This document shows, piece by piece, positions 28,107 through 36,182 of a stretch of DNA of 64,000 nucleotides. A model generated the notes under the pieces. That model saw only the letters and a list, made by a program, of their open reading frames with translations, was not told the origin of the DNA and ran no database searches. The translations under genes and the position numbers were made by a program. Each line of letters starts with the position of its first letter. Position 1 is the stretch's first letter. The stretch spans positions 8,928,001 through 8,992,000 of the forward strand of contig NZ_CP117522.1 in assembly GCF_031679605.1 (NCBI RefSeq). The letters run 5' to 3'. This DNA is from Streptomyces luomodiensis. Its GTDB lineage: Bacteria > Actinomycetota > Actinomycetes > Streptomycetales > Streptomycetaceae.

Positions 28107-29064
28107 GGCGGGGGAAGAGCGCCTCGGCGCTGCCGCGGTCGATCGCCTCGGCCTGGCCGGGGGTGAAGTCCGGGTAGCTCTCCAGGAAGCGGTTGTAGTA
28201 GCTGCCCGCGTCCTGGGGAGCGAAGGGCCAGTCGCTGCCGTAGAGGACGTGGCCGGGCTCCGCGAAGGCGAGCAGGGCGGGCAGCGCGCTGGGGCTGGCG
28301 GACAGGGCGGTGTCGAAGTAGAACCGCTTGAGGTCGCGCAGCACGTCCTCGGCGCCGCGGTCCGGGTCGACGACGGCGGAGGTCAGGCCGGAGAAGCGAT
28401 AGGCGGCGTAGGGCAGGAAACCGCCGCCGTGGGAGAGGATCACCCGCACGTCGGGGTACCGGCTCATGACGCCGCTCAGTACCAGGTTGAGCGCGGTGCG
28501 GGTGGTGTCGAAGACGTAGTCGGCCAGCGGGGCGGGGGTGCCGGGCAGCAGCGGCATCGGCGGCTGGGCGGGGTGGACGAACACATTGGCCCGGCGGCGG
28601 TCGAGTTCGGCCCACAGCGGTTCGAAGTGGGGGTCGCCGAGGTAGCGGCCATGCGCGTTGGACATCAGCACCACGCCGTCGGCGCCCAGGGTGTCCAGCG
28701 CGTGGACGGCCTCGGCCACCGCGCCGTCGAGGTCGGGCAGCGGGACGCTGGCGAAGTGGCCGAAGCGGTCGGGGCGGTCCTTGACGACCTCGGCGCCGTA
28801 CTCGTTGACGGCGCGGGCGAGGGCGCGGCCGTCCTGGTCGCTGTCGAGGTGGACACCGGGCGCGGTGACGGACAGCACCCCGGTGGCGATGCCCTGCTGG
28901 TCCATCATCGCGATCGCGCCCCGAGGGCTCCAGGCGGGGATGGCCCAGCCGCCGGAGTCCAGGCCGCGTGCGTCCAGGGCCTTCGCCCAGACGGGCGGAA
29001 CGATGTGCTGGTGAACGTCGATGCGTGCGGGGGAGTCCATGGTGTTGGTCATGGTGTTCGCCAT
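28096..29064 (-). CDS. Amidohydrolase 2 family (ACMSD-like decarboxylase/hydrolase)
   Basis: A 322-residue TIM-barrel metal enzyme. The HxH motif is in IDVHQHIVPP, further metal/active-site residues are FVHPAQPP, ILSHGGGFLPYAAYR and the terminal Asp in YGSDWPF. Relatives include aminocarboxymuconate-semialdehyde decarboxylase and gamma-resorcylate decarboxylase, so a decarboxylation or ring-acid hydrolysis is likely. ATG 29064 follows GGGAGG by 8 nt. The N-terminus repeats NTM (ANTMTNTM). It is divergent from a MarR gene that probably controls it. Confidence 0.83.
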   Translation of the reverse strand: MANTMTNTMDSPARIDVHQHIVPPVWAKALDARGLDSGGWAIPAWSPRGAIAMMDQQGIATGVLSVTAPGVHLDSDQDGRALARAVNEYGAEVVKDRPDRFGHFASVPLPDLDGAVAEAVHALDTLGADGVVLMSNAHGRYLGDPHFEPLWAELDRRRANVFVHPAQPPMPLLPGTPAPLADYVFDTTRTALNLVLSGVMSRYPDVRVILSHGGGFLPYAAYRFSGLTSAVVDPDRGAEDVLRDLKRFYFDTALSASPSALPALLAFAEPGHVLYGSDWPFAPQDAGSYYNRFLESYPDFTPGQAEAIDRGSAEALFPRLTR

Positions 29065-29084
29065 GGTGTTTGCCTCCCTAGAGA

Positions 29085-29118
29085 TTAGCTTGCTAACTAT
29101 TACGTTGAGTAAGCTAAC
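29085..29118. promoter_or_regulatory. MarR operator region
   Basis: TTAGC-TT-GCTAA (29085-29096) is an inverted repeat with perfect 5-bp arms, and a second half-site GCTAAC lies at 29113-29118. They fill the 58-bp gap between the divergent amidohydrolase and MarR genes. The AT-rich block contrasts with the surrounding GC-rich DNA. Confidence 0.6.
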
Positions 29119-29122
29119 AGCT

Positions 29123-29620
29123 ATGCGAGAGACCGGCAACCGCCCCTTCGACGAGAGCCCCGCACCGGCCCCCGAAGCCGGGGTGGAGGAGCTGGCCCAG
29201 GCCGCCGACCAGCTCTTCTACGCCATGCGCCGCTCCCGGGCCGCGACCGCGGGCCAGGCCGTGGACGGACTGTCGCTGGCGCAGCTGGCCCTGCTCGACC
29301 TCCTGGCCGGGGAGGGAGCGGGGGCCGGCCTGCCGGTCAGCAGGCTCGCCGCGTCCGCCGAGGTCAGCGTCCCCACCGCGACCCGGATGCTCAAGCAGCT
29401 CGAAGCCAAGGAGGTGGTGACCCGGCGGCGGTCACCCGAGGACGAGCGCCAGGTCCTGGTCCGCCTCACCGAGCACGGTGCCCGCCGGCTCGCGGCCATG
29501 CGCACCGAGCTGCGTGAGCGCCAGGCCCGCGCGCTGTCCCGGTTCACGCCCGAGGAGCGCCTCCAGCTCGCCGCACAGCTGCGCCGGCTGGCCGGGGCCA
29601 TCACCGACCGGGACCACTGA
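29123..29620 (+). CDS. MarR-family transcriptional regulator
   Basis: The 165-residue winged-helix protein has a helix-turn-helix around LPVSRLAASAEVSVPTATRM and the wing RRRSPEDERQVLVRLTEHG, with dimerisation helices at both ends. It should repress itself and the divergent amidohydrolase, with an aromatic acid as possible effector. No Shine-Dalgarno sequence is seen; the start lies directly after the operator, so initiation may be near-leaderless. Confidence 0.87.
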   Translation: MRETGNRPFDESPAPAPEAGVEELAQAADQLFYAMRRSRAATAGQAVDGLSLAQLALLDLLAGEGAGAGLPVSRLAASAEVSVPTATRMLKQLEAKEVVTRRRSPEDERQVLVRLTEHGARRLAAMRTELRERQARALSRFTPEERLQLAAQLRRLAGAITDRDH

Positions 29621-29663
29621 GACCCGTGTGGCGGAGTGGCCGACGCACGGGCGGCCCTCATGA

Positions 29664-29699
29664 GCCCGTGGGTCAGCCCGTGGGTCGGCCCGTGGGTTC
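29664..29699. repeat. Three 12-bp direct repeats at the MFS 3' end
   Basis: GCCCGTGGGTCA, GCCCGTGGGTCG and GCCCGTGGGTTC lie head-to-tail. The middle and last copies encode the C-terminal EPTGRPTG of the MFS protein. The first contains its stop codon, so slippage could lengthen or shorten the tail. Confidence 0.7.
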
Positions 29700-30977
29700 A
29701 GGGGAGGCCGGGCCGTTTTCCGGCCGGCGGGGCAGCAGCGTCACCGCGAGGGCCGGGACGGCGGCGAGCACCAGCCAGCGGACGGTGGCCGGGAGGCCCA
29801 GGTCGAGCAGAGAGCCCGTGGCCGAACTGCCGACGAGGACGATCAGGCCGGAGACGGAGGACAGCGCGCCGGTGTAGAGGCCGAGCCGGGTGTCCTCGGC
29901 CAGATCGGGCACCCAGGCACGGGCAGCCGGGACGACCAGCATCTGGCCGAGGGTGAGCAGGACGACGTAGCCCGCGGCGGGCAGCAGCCCGACGGTGCCC
30001 GTCCAGGCGGCGGGGCGGGCGGCGGCCACGACCGCGAAACCCGCCGCGATGAGCAGCAGCCCCGCGGTCATCGAGCGGCGCAGGTCGAGCCGGTCGCCCG
30101 CCCAGCGGGTGACCGGGAGCTGGGCGCACACGACCAGCAGCGAGGACAGGGCGAACAGCCAGGACAGCGGCATCTGGGAGCCCGCCGCCCGCTCCACCTC
30201 GTCCGGCAGGGCCAGGTAGAGCTGGTTGTACGCGAGCAGATAGCTGCCGTACGCGCAGCACAGGGCGAGGAACCGGCGGTTGCGCAGCAGCACACGGACC
30301 CCGCCCCGCTCCCGGACCCGGACCCGGCCGGGGATGTGCCGCGGCATCAGCCACGCGTGCCCGGTGAGGACGAGCAGGAAGACCCCGGCCCCGGCGAGGC
30401 ACGCGGCGCGGAAGTCCACGGTGAGCAACAGCCCGCCGAGCAGCGGACCGATGAACGTACCCGCCTGGCCGCAGGCGGTGAACAGGGCCAGTACCCGGGT
30501 GCGTGCGCCATGGCCCTCCCGCTCCCAGGCCACGGCCTGCCGGGCCACCTCCGACTCCACCGCGGGGGAGAACAGCGCGGCGGCGAAGCCGATCAGCAGC
30601 ACCGCCCCGATCACCGCCCAGGTCCGCTCCGCGTAGCCGAGCCAGGCGAAACCCGCGATCCGGGCGACACAGCCCGCCAGCACGACCGGGCGCACACCGT
30701 GGCGGTCCACCAGCCAGCCGCCGACCACGAACAGACCCTGCTGGCTGAAGGTCCGCAGCCCGAGGACGAATCCCACCAGCCAGCCCGCCATGCCGATCGC
30801 GGTGCCGAGGTGCTCGGCGAGGAAGGGCAGGACGGCGAAGAAGCCGATGTTGAACGCGAGTTGCGTCAGGATCAGCAGCCGGAGAAGCGGGGACAGGCGC
30901 GCCCAGGTGCGCTCGCGTGGGGACGTGGGCGACGTCCGGGCGGCTCGGCGGACCGGCCTGTTGCGCAGGACATGCAT
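29673..30977 (-). CDS. MFS transporter (MdtH-like multidrug exporter type)
   Basis: A 434-residue, 12-helix protein. Segments include LAFNIGFFAVLPFLAEHLG (helix 1), VVGGWLVDRHGVRPVVL (motif A) and CGQAGTFIGPLLGGLLL (motif C-like antiporter signature). This resembles DHA1-type drug exporters. ATG 30977 was chosen because the upstream in-frame part is not hydrophobic and lacks a start signal. It is convergent with the MarR gene; substrate is unknown. Confidence 0.82.
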   Translation of the reverse strand: MHVLRNRPVRRAARTSPTSPRERTWARLSPLLRLLILTQLAFNIGFFAVLPFLAEHLGTAIGMAGWLVGFVLGLRTFSQQGLFVVGGWLVDRHGVRPVVLAGCVARIAGFAWLGYAERTWAVIGAVLLIGFAAALFSPAVESEVARQAVAWEREGHGARTRVLALFTACGQAGTFIGPLLGGLLLTVDFRAACLAGAGVFLLVLTGHAWLMPRHIPGRVRVRERGGVRVLLRNRRFLALCCAYGSYLLAYNQLYLALPDEVERAAGSQMPLSWLFALSSLLVVCAQLPVTRWAGDRLDLRRSMTAGLLLIAAGFAVVAAARPAAWTGTVGLLPAAGYVVLLTLGQMLVVPAARAWVPDLAEDTRLGLYTGALSSVSGLIVLVGSSATGSLLDLGLPATVRWLVLAAVPALAVTLLPRRPENGPASPEPTGRPTG

Positions 30978-31249
30978 CTGCTCATCGTACGCAGCAAGGC
31001 GCGGTGCGGTAAGACGCGGTAAGGGCTCGGGCTCGGTGCCGAAAGCCCGATCCTTTTGAGGAAGTCGCCGCGGAACGCACGGTGGTTCCGGGGCCAGGGG
31101 CGGGAAATTCCGCACGCCCGCATGGCTATACCGTGGTCCGTCCCCGGGTGCTTCGCATGCCGCGGCGATCAGCCGTGCGCGAATTCCCGGCGCTTTTCCT
31201 GCTTGGCGTTTTCCCTTTTACCCACAGTTTTTCCCACAGTGGAGCGGCG

Positions 31250-31537
31250 ATGATTTCTCCCCCGGCCGGCCGGGTCCGGCCCGAACCTCTCCCCATCGGC
31301 GAACGACTGCGGCCCGCAGGGCCGGTCGCGGGTTTCCTCGCGCTGCTGGCCCTGCTGTTCGCGCTGGCCTACGCGGTGGGCGGGCTCGCCGGTCCGGTGG
31401 CTCCCGGGATGCGTCCCGCGGGCGGTGGCGGGCAGGGGCACAGCGGGCCCGCCGAGCACGGCGACATGGGTGATCCGCACGGCACGCACGACATGGGGGC
31501 TCCCGCCGCGGGCGCCGGGCGGAGCGGGAGCCGGTGA
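31250..31537 (+). CDS. His/Met-rich single-pass membrane protein (copper-locus associated)
   Basis: A 95-residue protein with one transmembrane helix (VAGFLALLALLFALAYAVGG) and an external tail rich in metal-binding residues (GHSGPAEHGDMGDPHGTHDM). It overlaps the start of the CopA-like ATPase gene (TGATG), so the two are co-translated. A role in periplasmic-side copper binding or delivery to the exporter is inferred from composition and position. Confidence 0.65.
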   Translation: MISPPAGRVRPEPLPIGERLRPAGPVAGFLALLALLFALAYAVGGLAGPVAPGMRPAGGGGQGHSGPAEHGDMGDPHGTHDMGAPAAGAGRSGSR

Positions 31538-33927
31538 TGGCACGTCGGTCCTCTCCCACGTCTTCTTCCACGGCCGCCCCCGCCGCTCCGGAAGACCCGG
31601 TGTCCACCGTCCTGGTGGTGGACGGCATGACGTGTGCCGCGTGTGTGGGCCGGGTCGAGAAGCGACTCGGCCGCCTCGAAGGGGTCCACGCCACGGTGAA
31701 CCTCGCCACTGGCCGCGCCAAGGTCGCCCACCCGGCCTCGGTGTCCGTCGAGGCGCTCGTGGCCGTGGTCGAGGCCGCCGGATACCCGGCACGGCCCGCC
31801 GAACCCACCGCCGGTTCCGGCGGAACACCGCAGACCGCGCGCCCGGCGGCGGGCCGGGAGCCGGACGACGGGCGGCCCGGGAGCGAAGAGGTGAGTGAGC
31901 GTCAGGAACGCGACCGGCTGCTGATCACCGCGCTGCTGGCCGTCCCGGTGCTGGTGCTGTCGATGGTGCCCGCGTGGCAGTTCCGCAACTGGCAGTGGCT
32001 GTGCTTCGTCCTGGCCGCGCAGGTCGCCGTCTGGGGAGCGTGGCCCTTCCACCGCCGCGCGCTGCGCGGGCTGCGGCATGGCACGGCGACGATGGACACC
32101 CTGGTCTCCCTCGGCGTCACGGCCTCCTTCGCCTGGTCCGCGTACGCCCTGTTCCTGGGGGGAGCGGGTCTGCCGGGAATGACCATGCCGCTGACGCTGC
32201 TGCCCTCCGCGAGCGGCGGGGTGGCCCATGTGTATCTGGAAGCGGCCGTCGGTGTGCCGCTGTTCGTCCTGGCGGGGCGGCGGCTGGAGGCCAGGGCCCG
32301 CCGGGGTACGGGGTCCGCGCTGCGTTCCCTGGCGGAACTCGCCGCGAAGGACGTGGCGGTGCGGCGCGGCGGTGTGGAGTGCCGGGTGCCGGCGGCCGAG
32401 CTGGCGGTCGGCGAGGTGTTCCTGGTCCGGCCGGGAGAACGGGTGGCCACCGACGGCACCGTCGTCGAGGGCGGCTCCGCCCTGGACCTCTCCCTGGTCA
32501 CCGGGGAGAGCCACCCGGTCGAGGTCGGGCCCGGTTCGGCGGTGATCGGCGGCGCGGTGAACTCCGGCGGCCTGCTGGAGGTACGGGCCGACGCCGTGGG
32601 CGCCGACACCCAACTCGCCCGGATCTCCCGGCTGGTGGAGGACGCCCAGACCGGTAAGGCGGCCATCCAGCGGCTCGCCGACTCCGTCGCCGCCGTCTTC
32701 GTCCCCGCCGTGCTGTCCGTCTCCGTCACGGTGCTCGGCTTCTGGCTCGGTGCCGGGGCCGATCCGCAGGCCGCGATCACCGCGGCGGTCGCCGTCCTGG
32801 TCGTCGCCTGCCCCTGCGCGCTGGGCCTGGCCACCCCCACCGCGCTGCTGGCCGCCACGGGACGCGGGGCGCGGCTCGGCATCCTGGTCAGCGGGGTCGA
32901 GGCGCTGGAGCGTCTGCGGAAGGTCGACACCGTGGTCCTGGACAAGACCGGAACCCTCACCACCGGCCGGATGAGCGTCGTCGCCGTCACCGCAGCCGCC
33001 GGTACCGACGCCGGCGCGGCCGAGGTGCTGCGCCTGGCGGCCGCCGTCGAGCAGGGGTCCGATCATCCGCTGGCCCGCGCCCTCGTCACCCACGCCCGCC
33101 GCCAGGGGAACGGACCGCTGCCACGGCCGGTCCGCTTCGCCGCCGTCCCCGGCTCCGGGGTGAGCGCCCTGGTGGACGGCGAGGAAGTGGCCGTGACGCG
33201 GCCCGGAGAGCTGCACGGGCTCCCCGATGACCTGCGGGAGGCGGTCCGCGCCGCCGAGACGGCCGGCCACACCGCGGTGCTGGTCCGCGTGGCCGATGTC
33301 CCCCGGGCGGTCATCTCCGTGGGCGACACCCCGCGTTCCGACGCCTACCGCGCGGTCGAGCATCTGCGCCGGCTGGGGCTGCGGCCCGTCCTGGCCACCG
33401 GGGACCGGGAGGCGACCGCGCGGGCCATCGCCGGACAGCTGGGCATCACGGAGATCCACGCCGAGGTGCTGCCCGAGGACAAGGCCGCGCTGGTCGCCAC
33501 CTTCCAAAAGCACGGCAGCCGGGTGGCGGTCGTCGGCGACGGCGTCAACGACGCCGCCGCGCTGGCCGCCGCCGACCTGGGCATCGCCATGGCCGGAGGG
33601 GCCGACGCCGCCATCGGCGCCGCCGACGTCACACTCGTGCGCGAGGACATCCAAGCCCTTCCCGACGCCGTGCGCCTGGCCCGGCACACCCTCGCCACCA
33701 TTCGCGCCAACCTGGTGTGGGCCTTCGGCTACAACCTCGTCACCCTCCCGCTGGCCGCCGTCGGCCGGCTCAACCCGATGGTCGCGGCCGCGGCCATGTC
33801 GGCCAGTTCGCTGCTGGTCGTGGGCAACAGCCTGCGCCTGCGCGCCTGGAACCCCTCCCGGCCACGCGCCTTCGGTCACCGCTCCGGGCGGACCCGCACC
33901 GCGAACCGATGGGAGACCTCGTCGTGA
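31537..33927 (+). CDS. copA: Copper(I)-exporting P1B-type ATPase (CopA-like)
   Basis: A 796-residue P1B-1 ATPase. It has an N-terminal HMA domain with GMTCAACVGRVEKRL, the actuator TGES, the transmembrane CPC (VACPCALGLATPTAL), the phosphorylation motif DKTGTLT, the HP motif SDHPLARAL and hinge GDGVNDAAALAAAD. The last helices carry YN (FGYNLVTLPLA) and MSASSL, the Cu(I)-specific signatures. It exports cytosolic Cu(I). ATG 31537 was taken; GTG 31534 is one codon earlier. The PCuAC-like gene follows with a GTGA overlap. Confidence 0.93.
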   Translation: MARRSSPTSSSTAAPAAPEDPVSTVLVVDGMTCAACVGRVEKRLGRLEGVHATVNLATGRAKVAHPASVSVEALVAVVEAAGYPARPAEPTAGSGGTPQTARPAAGREPDDGRPGSEEVSERQERDRLLITALLAVPVLVLSMVPAWQFRNWQWLCFVLAAQVAVWGAWPFHRRALRGLRHGTATMDTLVSLGVTASFAWSAYALFLGGAGLPGMTMPLTLLPSASGGVAHVYLEAAVGVPLFVLAGRRLEARARRGTGSALRSLAELAAKDVAVRRGGVECRVPAAELAVGEVFLVRPGERVATDGTVVEGGSALDLSLVTGESHPVEVGPGSAVIGGAVNSGGLLEVRADAVGADTQLARISRLVEDAQTGKAAIQRLADSVAAVFVPAVLSVSVTVLGFWLGAGADPQAAITAAVAVLVVACPCALGLATPTALLAATGRGARLGILVSGVEALERLRKVDTVVLDKTGTLTTGRMSVVAVTAAAGTDAGAAEVLRLAAAVEQGSDHPLARALVTHARRQGNGPLPRPVRFAAVPGSGVSALVDGEEVAVTRPGELHGLPDDLREAVRAAETAGHTAVLVRVADVPRAVISVGDTPRSDAYRAVEHLRRLGLRPVLATGDREATARAIAGQLGITEIHAEVLPEDKAALVATFQKHGSRVAVVGDGVNDAAALAAADLGIAMAGGADAAIGAADVTLVREDIQALPDAVRLARHTLATIRANLVWAFGYNLVTLPLAAVGRLNPMVAAAAMSASSLLVVGNSLRLRAWNPSRPRAFGHRSGRTRTANRWETSS

Positions 33928-34448
33928 TCCCCCGATCCGCTGACGGCACCCGGGCCCCGGCGCCCTACACGGGCCGTACGCCCTGGTGGCCGTTGCGTGC
34001 CGCCGCGGTCCCGCTGCTGGCCGGACTGCTGACCCTCGGCACCCTCGTCGCGTGGACCACCGCGGGCAGGGCGGGCACCCCCGCCGCCCTGAGCGTCCGC
34101 GACGGACGCGTCTTCGTACCGCAGAACCCCGAGGCCACGGCCGCGTTCTTCACCATCGTCAACAGCGGCGGCAGCGACGACCGGCTGATCGGCGTCACCG
34201 CACCGGCCGGACAGCGCGCCATGCTGAGCCGGTCCGTCGTGACCGGCAAGGGGGCACGCGGTATGCGCATGATCTCCGCCGTCACCGTGCCGGCGGGCGG
34301 GACTCTCCGCATGACCGCGGACACCGTGGATGTGATGATCGAACCGCCGCCCCGGATCTCTCCGGGCGACCGGCTCACCTTCACGCTGCGCTTCCGCGAC
34401 AGCCCAGCGGTCACCACCCGGGCGCTGGCGGTACGCCCCGGCGGGTGA
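33924..34448 (+). CDS. PCuAC-like copper chaperone with altered ligands
   Basis: The 174-residue protein has one N-terminal transmembrane/signal segment (AAAVPLLAGLLTLGTLVAW) and a PCuAC (DUF461) cupredoxin-like domain: FFTIVNSGGSDDRLIGV, then MRMISAVTVPAGGTLRM, then SPGDRLTFTLRF. In typical PCuAC the copper site uses His and Met (H-x10-M-x21-H-x-M). Here both His positions are replaced (AMLSRSV, and DVM in place of HLM), leaving Met only. GTG 33924 overlaps the copA stop with GGGAGA upstream; ATG 33909 is an alternative. It probably still handles Cu(I) outside the membrane. Confidence 0.75.
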   Translation: MIPRSADGTRAPAPYTGRTPWWPLRAAAVPLLAGLLTLGTLVAWTTAGRAGTPAALSVRDGRVFVPQNPEATAAFFTIVNSGGSDDRLIGVTAPAGQRAMLSRSVVTGKGARGMRMISAVTVPAGGTLRMTADTVDVMIEPPPRISPGDRLTFTLRFRDSPAVTTRALAVRPGG

Positions 34449-34463
34449 CCGGGGCGTACCGCC
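34427..34463 (+). terminator. Stem-loop enclosing the PCuAC stop codon
   Basis: Arms GGCGGTACGCCCCGG (34427-34441) and CCGGGGCGTACCGCC (34449-34463) pair perfectly over 15 bp. The 7-nt loop CGGGTGA contains the TGA stop, so the terminator begins within the coding sequence. Confidence 0.8.
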
Positions 34464-34473
34464 ACAGCGCCGG

Positions 34474-34532
34474 GCCGCTCGCCGCGCGCTCGGACCGGGG
34501 CGTGCGCCTCGCGTCAGCGCGCGGCGAGCGGC
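34474..34532. terminator. Long inverted repeat between PCuAC and Cys-rich genes
   Basis: 17-bp perfect arms GCCGCTCGCCGCGCGCT (34474-34490) and AGCGCGCGGCGAGCGGC (34516-34532) are 25 bp apart. The right arm overlaps the 3' end of the Cys-rich gene. It probably terminates minus-strand transcription. Confidence 0.6.
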
Positions 34533-34732
34533 AGTTGGTCGAGGGCGCCGGATTTCGCCTGCGCCACCAGGTCCCGGAACTGTTCCTCGCTCATCTGCAC
34601 CCGCTGGCCGAAGTCGTCCGTGATCCGGACGCGCCGCTCCGGCTCCGCGCCGGTATCGACGAAGAGCTGGGGACAACCGCAGTCGCAATTGCCGCAGAAC
34701 GTGGCCAGGGGCTGCGCCTCGATTTCCCGCAC
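34514..34732 (-). CDS. Cys-rich mini-protein (CxxCxCxC)
   Basis: A 72-residue protein with a tight Cys motif TFCGNCDCGCPQLFVD near residues 11-26, followed by an acidic/Arg-rich segment (RRVRITDDFGQRVQMSEEQF). The motif could bind a soft metal such as Cu(I) or zinc. The GTG start has GAGGTGG upstream. It sits in the copper locus, so copper buffering is a reasonable guess; related short proteins in streptomycetes have no assigned function. Confidence 0.6.
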   Translation of the reverse strand: MREIEAQPLATFCGNCDCGCPQLFVDTGAEPERRVRITDDFGQRVQMSEEQFRDLVAQAKSGALDQLPLAAR

Positions 34733-34894
34733 AGTGCACCACCTCGATTTTCGGAATGACAGGAGAGGGGACAGCGGCCGCTGATCCGGTCGTGCCCCGA
34801 TCAGCGGCGCCCCGAAACCCTTTTGACGGAAAAGAAGAAAAATGGATCGCACGGGGAACTGAAAGGGACGGGCGAACGACTTCCTGGGGGGCCC

Positions 34895-34981
34895 ACTATA
34901 AGTGAGGGGCCCCATAAGGGAAGGACCCCCATTAGGGAAGGACCCCTTCTCAGTGAGGGACCCACCATAAGTGAGGGGACC
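34895..34981. repeat. Five imperfect 17-bp tandem repeats
   Basis: Units at about 34895-34911, 34912-34928, 34929-34945, 34946-34963 and 34965-34981 follow the consensus CCATAAGKGAGGGACCC. Units 2 and 3 differ at one base. The array lies in the 336-bp non-coding gap between the Cys-rich gene and the sigma-factor gene, upstream of the former. It may be an iteron-like binding array or a decayed repetitive element. The rest of the gap shows no gene. Confidence 0.75.
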
Positions 34982-35068
34982 TCAGGAAGAACGGCCGGCC
35001 CGGGTGCGGTGGCGGGCGAGCGGTCGCGCCGCCTCCACCGCACCCGGGTGTCCGTCACCGAACCGGCG

Positions 35069-35695
35069 TCAGACCATGGCCCCGGCCGTGGCCGGTACCG
35101 GGGGAGCACCGATCCGGTCCGCCACCGCCGGCTCCGGGCCGGCTGGTTCACCCTCCTCGGCGGTGAGCTGAGTGATCAGGGTTTCCCGGGCCCTGGCCAC
35201 GCGGGAGCGGATCGTGCCGACCGGGCAACGCGCCACGGCGGCGGCCTCCGGGTAGGTCAGTCCCAGCAGCTGGGTGAGCACGAACGCCTCCCGCCGGGCC
35301 CTGGGCAGCGCGGCGAGCAGTTCGCCGAGGGCGACGCTCTCGTCGAAGCCCGGTACACCGCGCGGCTGACTCCGCTCCGCGGCCGCCTGCCAGTCGTCGG
35401 TCGCGGCGAGCCTGGGGCGGGCCGCCAGCCGCCGGATCCGGTCGGCCACCACTCTGCGCGCGATCACCAGCAGCCAGGTACGCGCCGACGACCTCCCCTG
35501 GAACCCGGGGAGGCTGCGCAGCGCGCGCAGATAGGTGTCCTGCACCAGATCGTCCACCGCCTGCGGGTCACCGCTCAGGTGCGCCACATAGCGGCGGACG
35601 TCCGGGCGGGTGGCGCGGACGAACTCCTCCACGGCGACCGGGTCACCGGCACGGGCCGCGAGTGCCCATGACGTCACGGCGGCGTCGTCACGCAT
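35069..35695 (-). CDS. ECF-type RNA polymerase sigma factor
   Basis: A 208-residue sigma factor with region 2 (DPVAVEEFVRATRPDVRRYV; DLVQDTYLRALRSLPGF) and region 4 (LPRARREAFVLTQLLGLTYP then CPVGTIRSRVARARETL). No region 3. ATG 35695 is 49 bp from the divergent zf-HC2 gene, a common sigma/anti-sigma-like pairing. It may control the copper genes on either side, but no conserved -35/-10 pair was established. Confidence 0.88.
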   Translation of the reverse strand: MRDDAAVTSWALAARAGDPVAVEEFVRATRPDVRRYVAHLSGDPQAVDDLVQDTYLRALRSLPGFQGRSSARTWLLVIARRVVADRIRRLAARPRLAATDDWQAAAERSQPRGVPGFDESVALGELLAALPRARREAFVLTQLLGLTYPEAAAVARCPVGTIRSRVARARETLITQLTAEEGEPAGPEPAVADRIGAPPVPATAGAMV

Positions 35696-35744
35696 CCCGC
35701 ACCTCCCCGGACCGGCCACCGCTTGCGTCGGAGAGGATGGGGAC

Positions 35745-35969
35745 ATGTCGTGCTCGCGGATCCGAACCGCCCTCTCCGCCCGTCTCGACGGTGAGGAACC
35801 GCCGCCGGGGGTCACCGAGGAACAGGTGGCGGCCCACCTCGAGGCGTGTGCCGCCTGCCGGCTGTGGGAGGCCCGGGCCCAGCGGCTCACCGAGCACATC
35901 GCGCGGCTGACGGAGGCGGACACCACCCACGGCGGAGGAACACCGGGACGGCCGCGCCGGCCGTTCTGA
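35745..35969 (+). CDS. Short zf-HC2 protein (anti-sigma factor-like)
   Basis: A 74-residue soluble protein with the zinc-finger anti-sigma motif, His and two Cys in AHLEACAACRLWEARAQRL, plus an upstream Cys. It has no transmembrane helix. It lies divergent to the ECF sigma gene and is the likely cognate regulator. GGAGAGGATGGGG precedes the ATG. Confidence 0.72.
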   Translation: MSCSRIRTALSARLDGEEPPPGVTEEQVAAHLEACAACRLWEARAQRLTEHIARLTEADTTHGGGTPGRPRRPF

Positions 35970-36182
35970 AGCTCCGGCGCGCTGCCATGGGCGCCGCGCG
36001 GAGGGGAATACGGGATCGGGCACCGATGGCCTCGGCATCCGGACAGGAAACATCATCGGGAGTCCTTCGCATGATCCGGTCACCGTGTCGCACGGCACCG
36101 GCACAATGAGTGACCAGGACGCGGCAGCCTCGGCGGTGCGATGGCGCACCCGGGCGCGCCCCGGTGGGGAACGGACCGGCTG

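Noticed and set aside
29626..29656. Sequence GTGTGGCGGAGTGGCCGACG resembling the 5' part and D-arm of tRNA-Leu
   Set aside because: No anticodon arm, T-arm or matching acceptor end follows; the region runs into the 12-bp repeats and the MFS 3' end. Probably chance, or at most a tRNA fragment.
34823..35671. Open frame encoding GPTISEGPHKG-type repeats
   Set aside because: The repeats are the translation of the non-coding 17-bp array, then antisense of the sigma factor; no plausible start.
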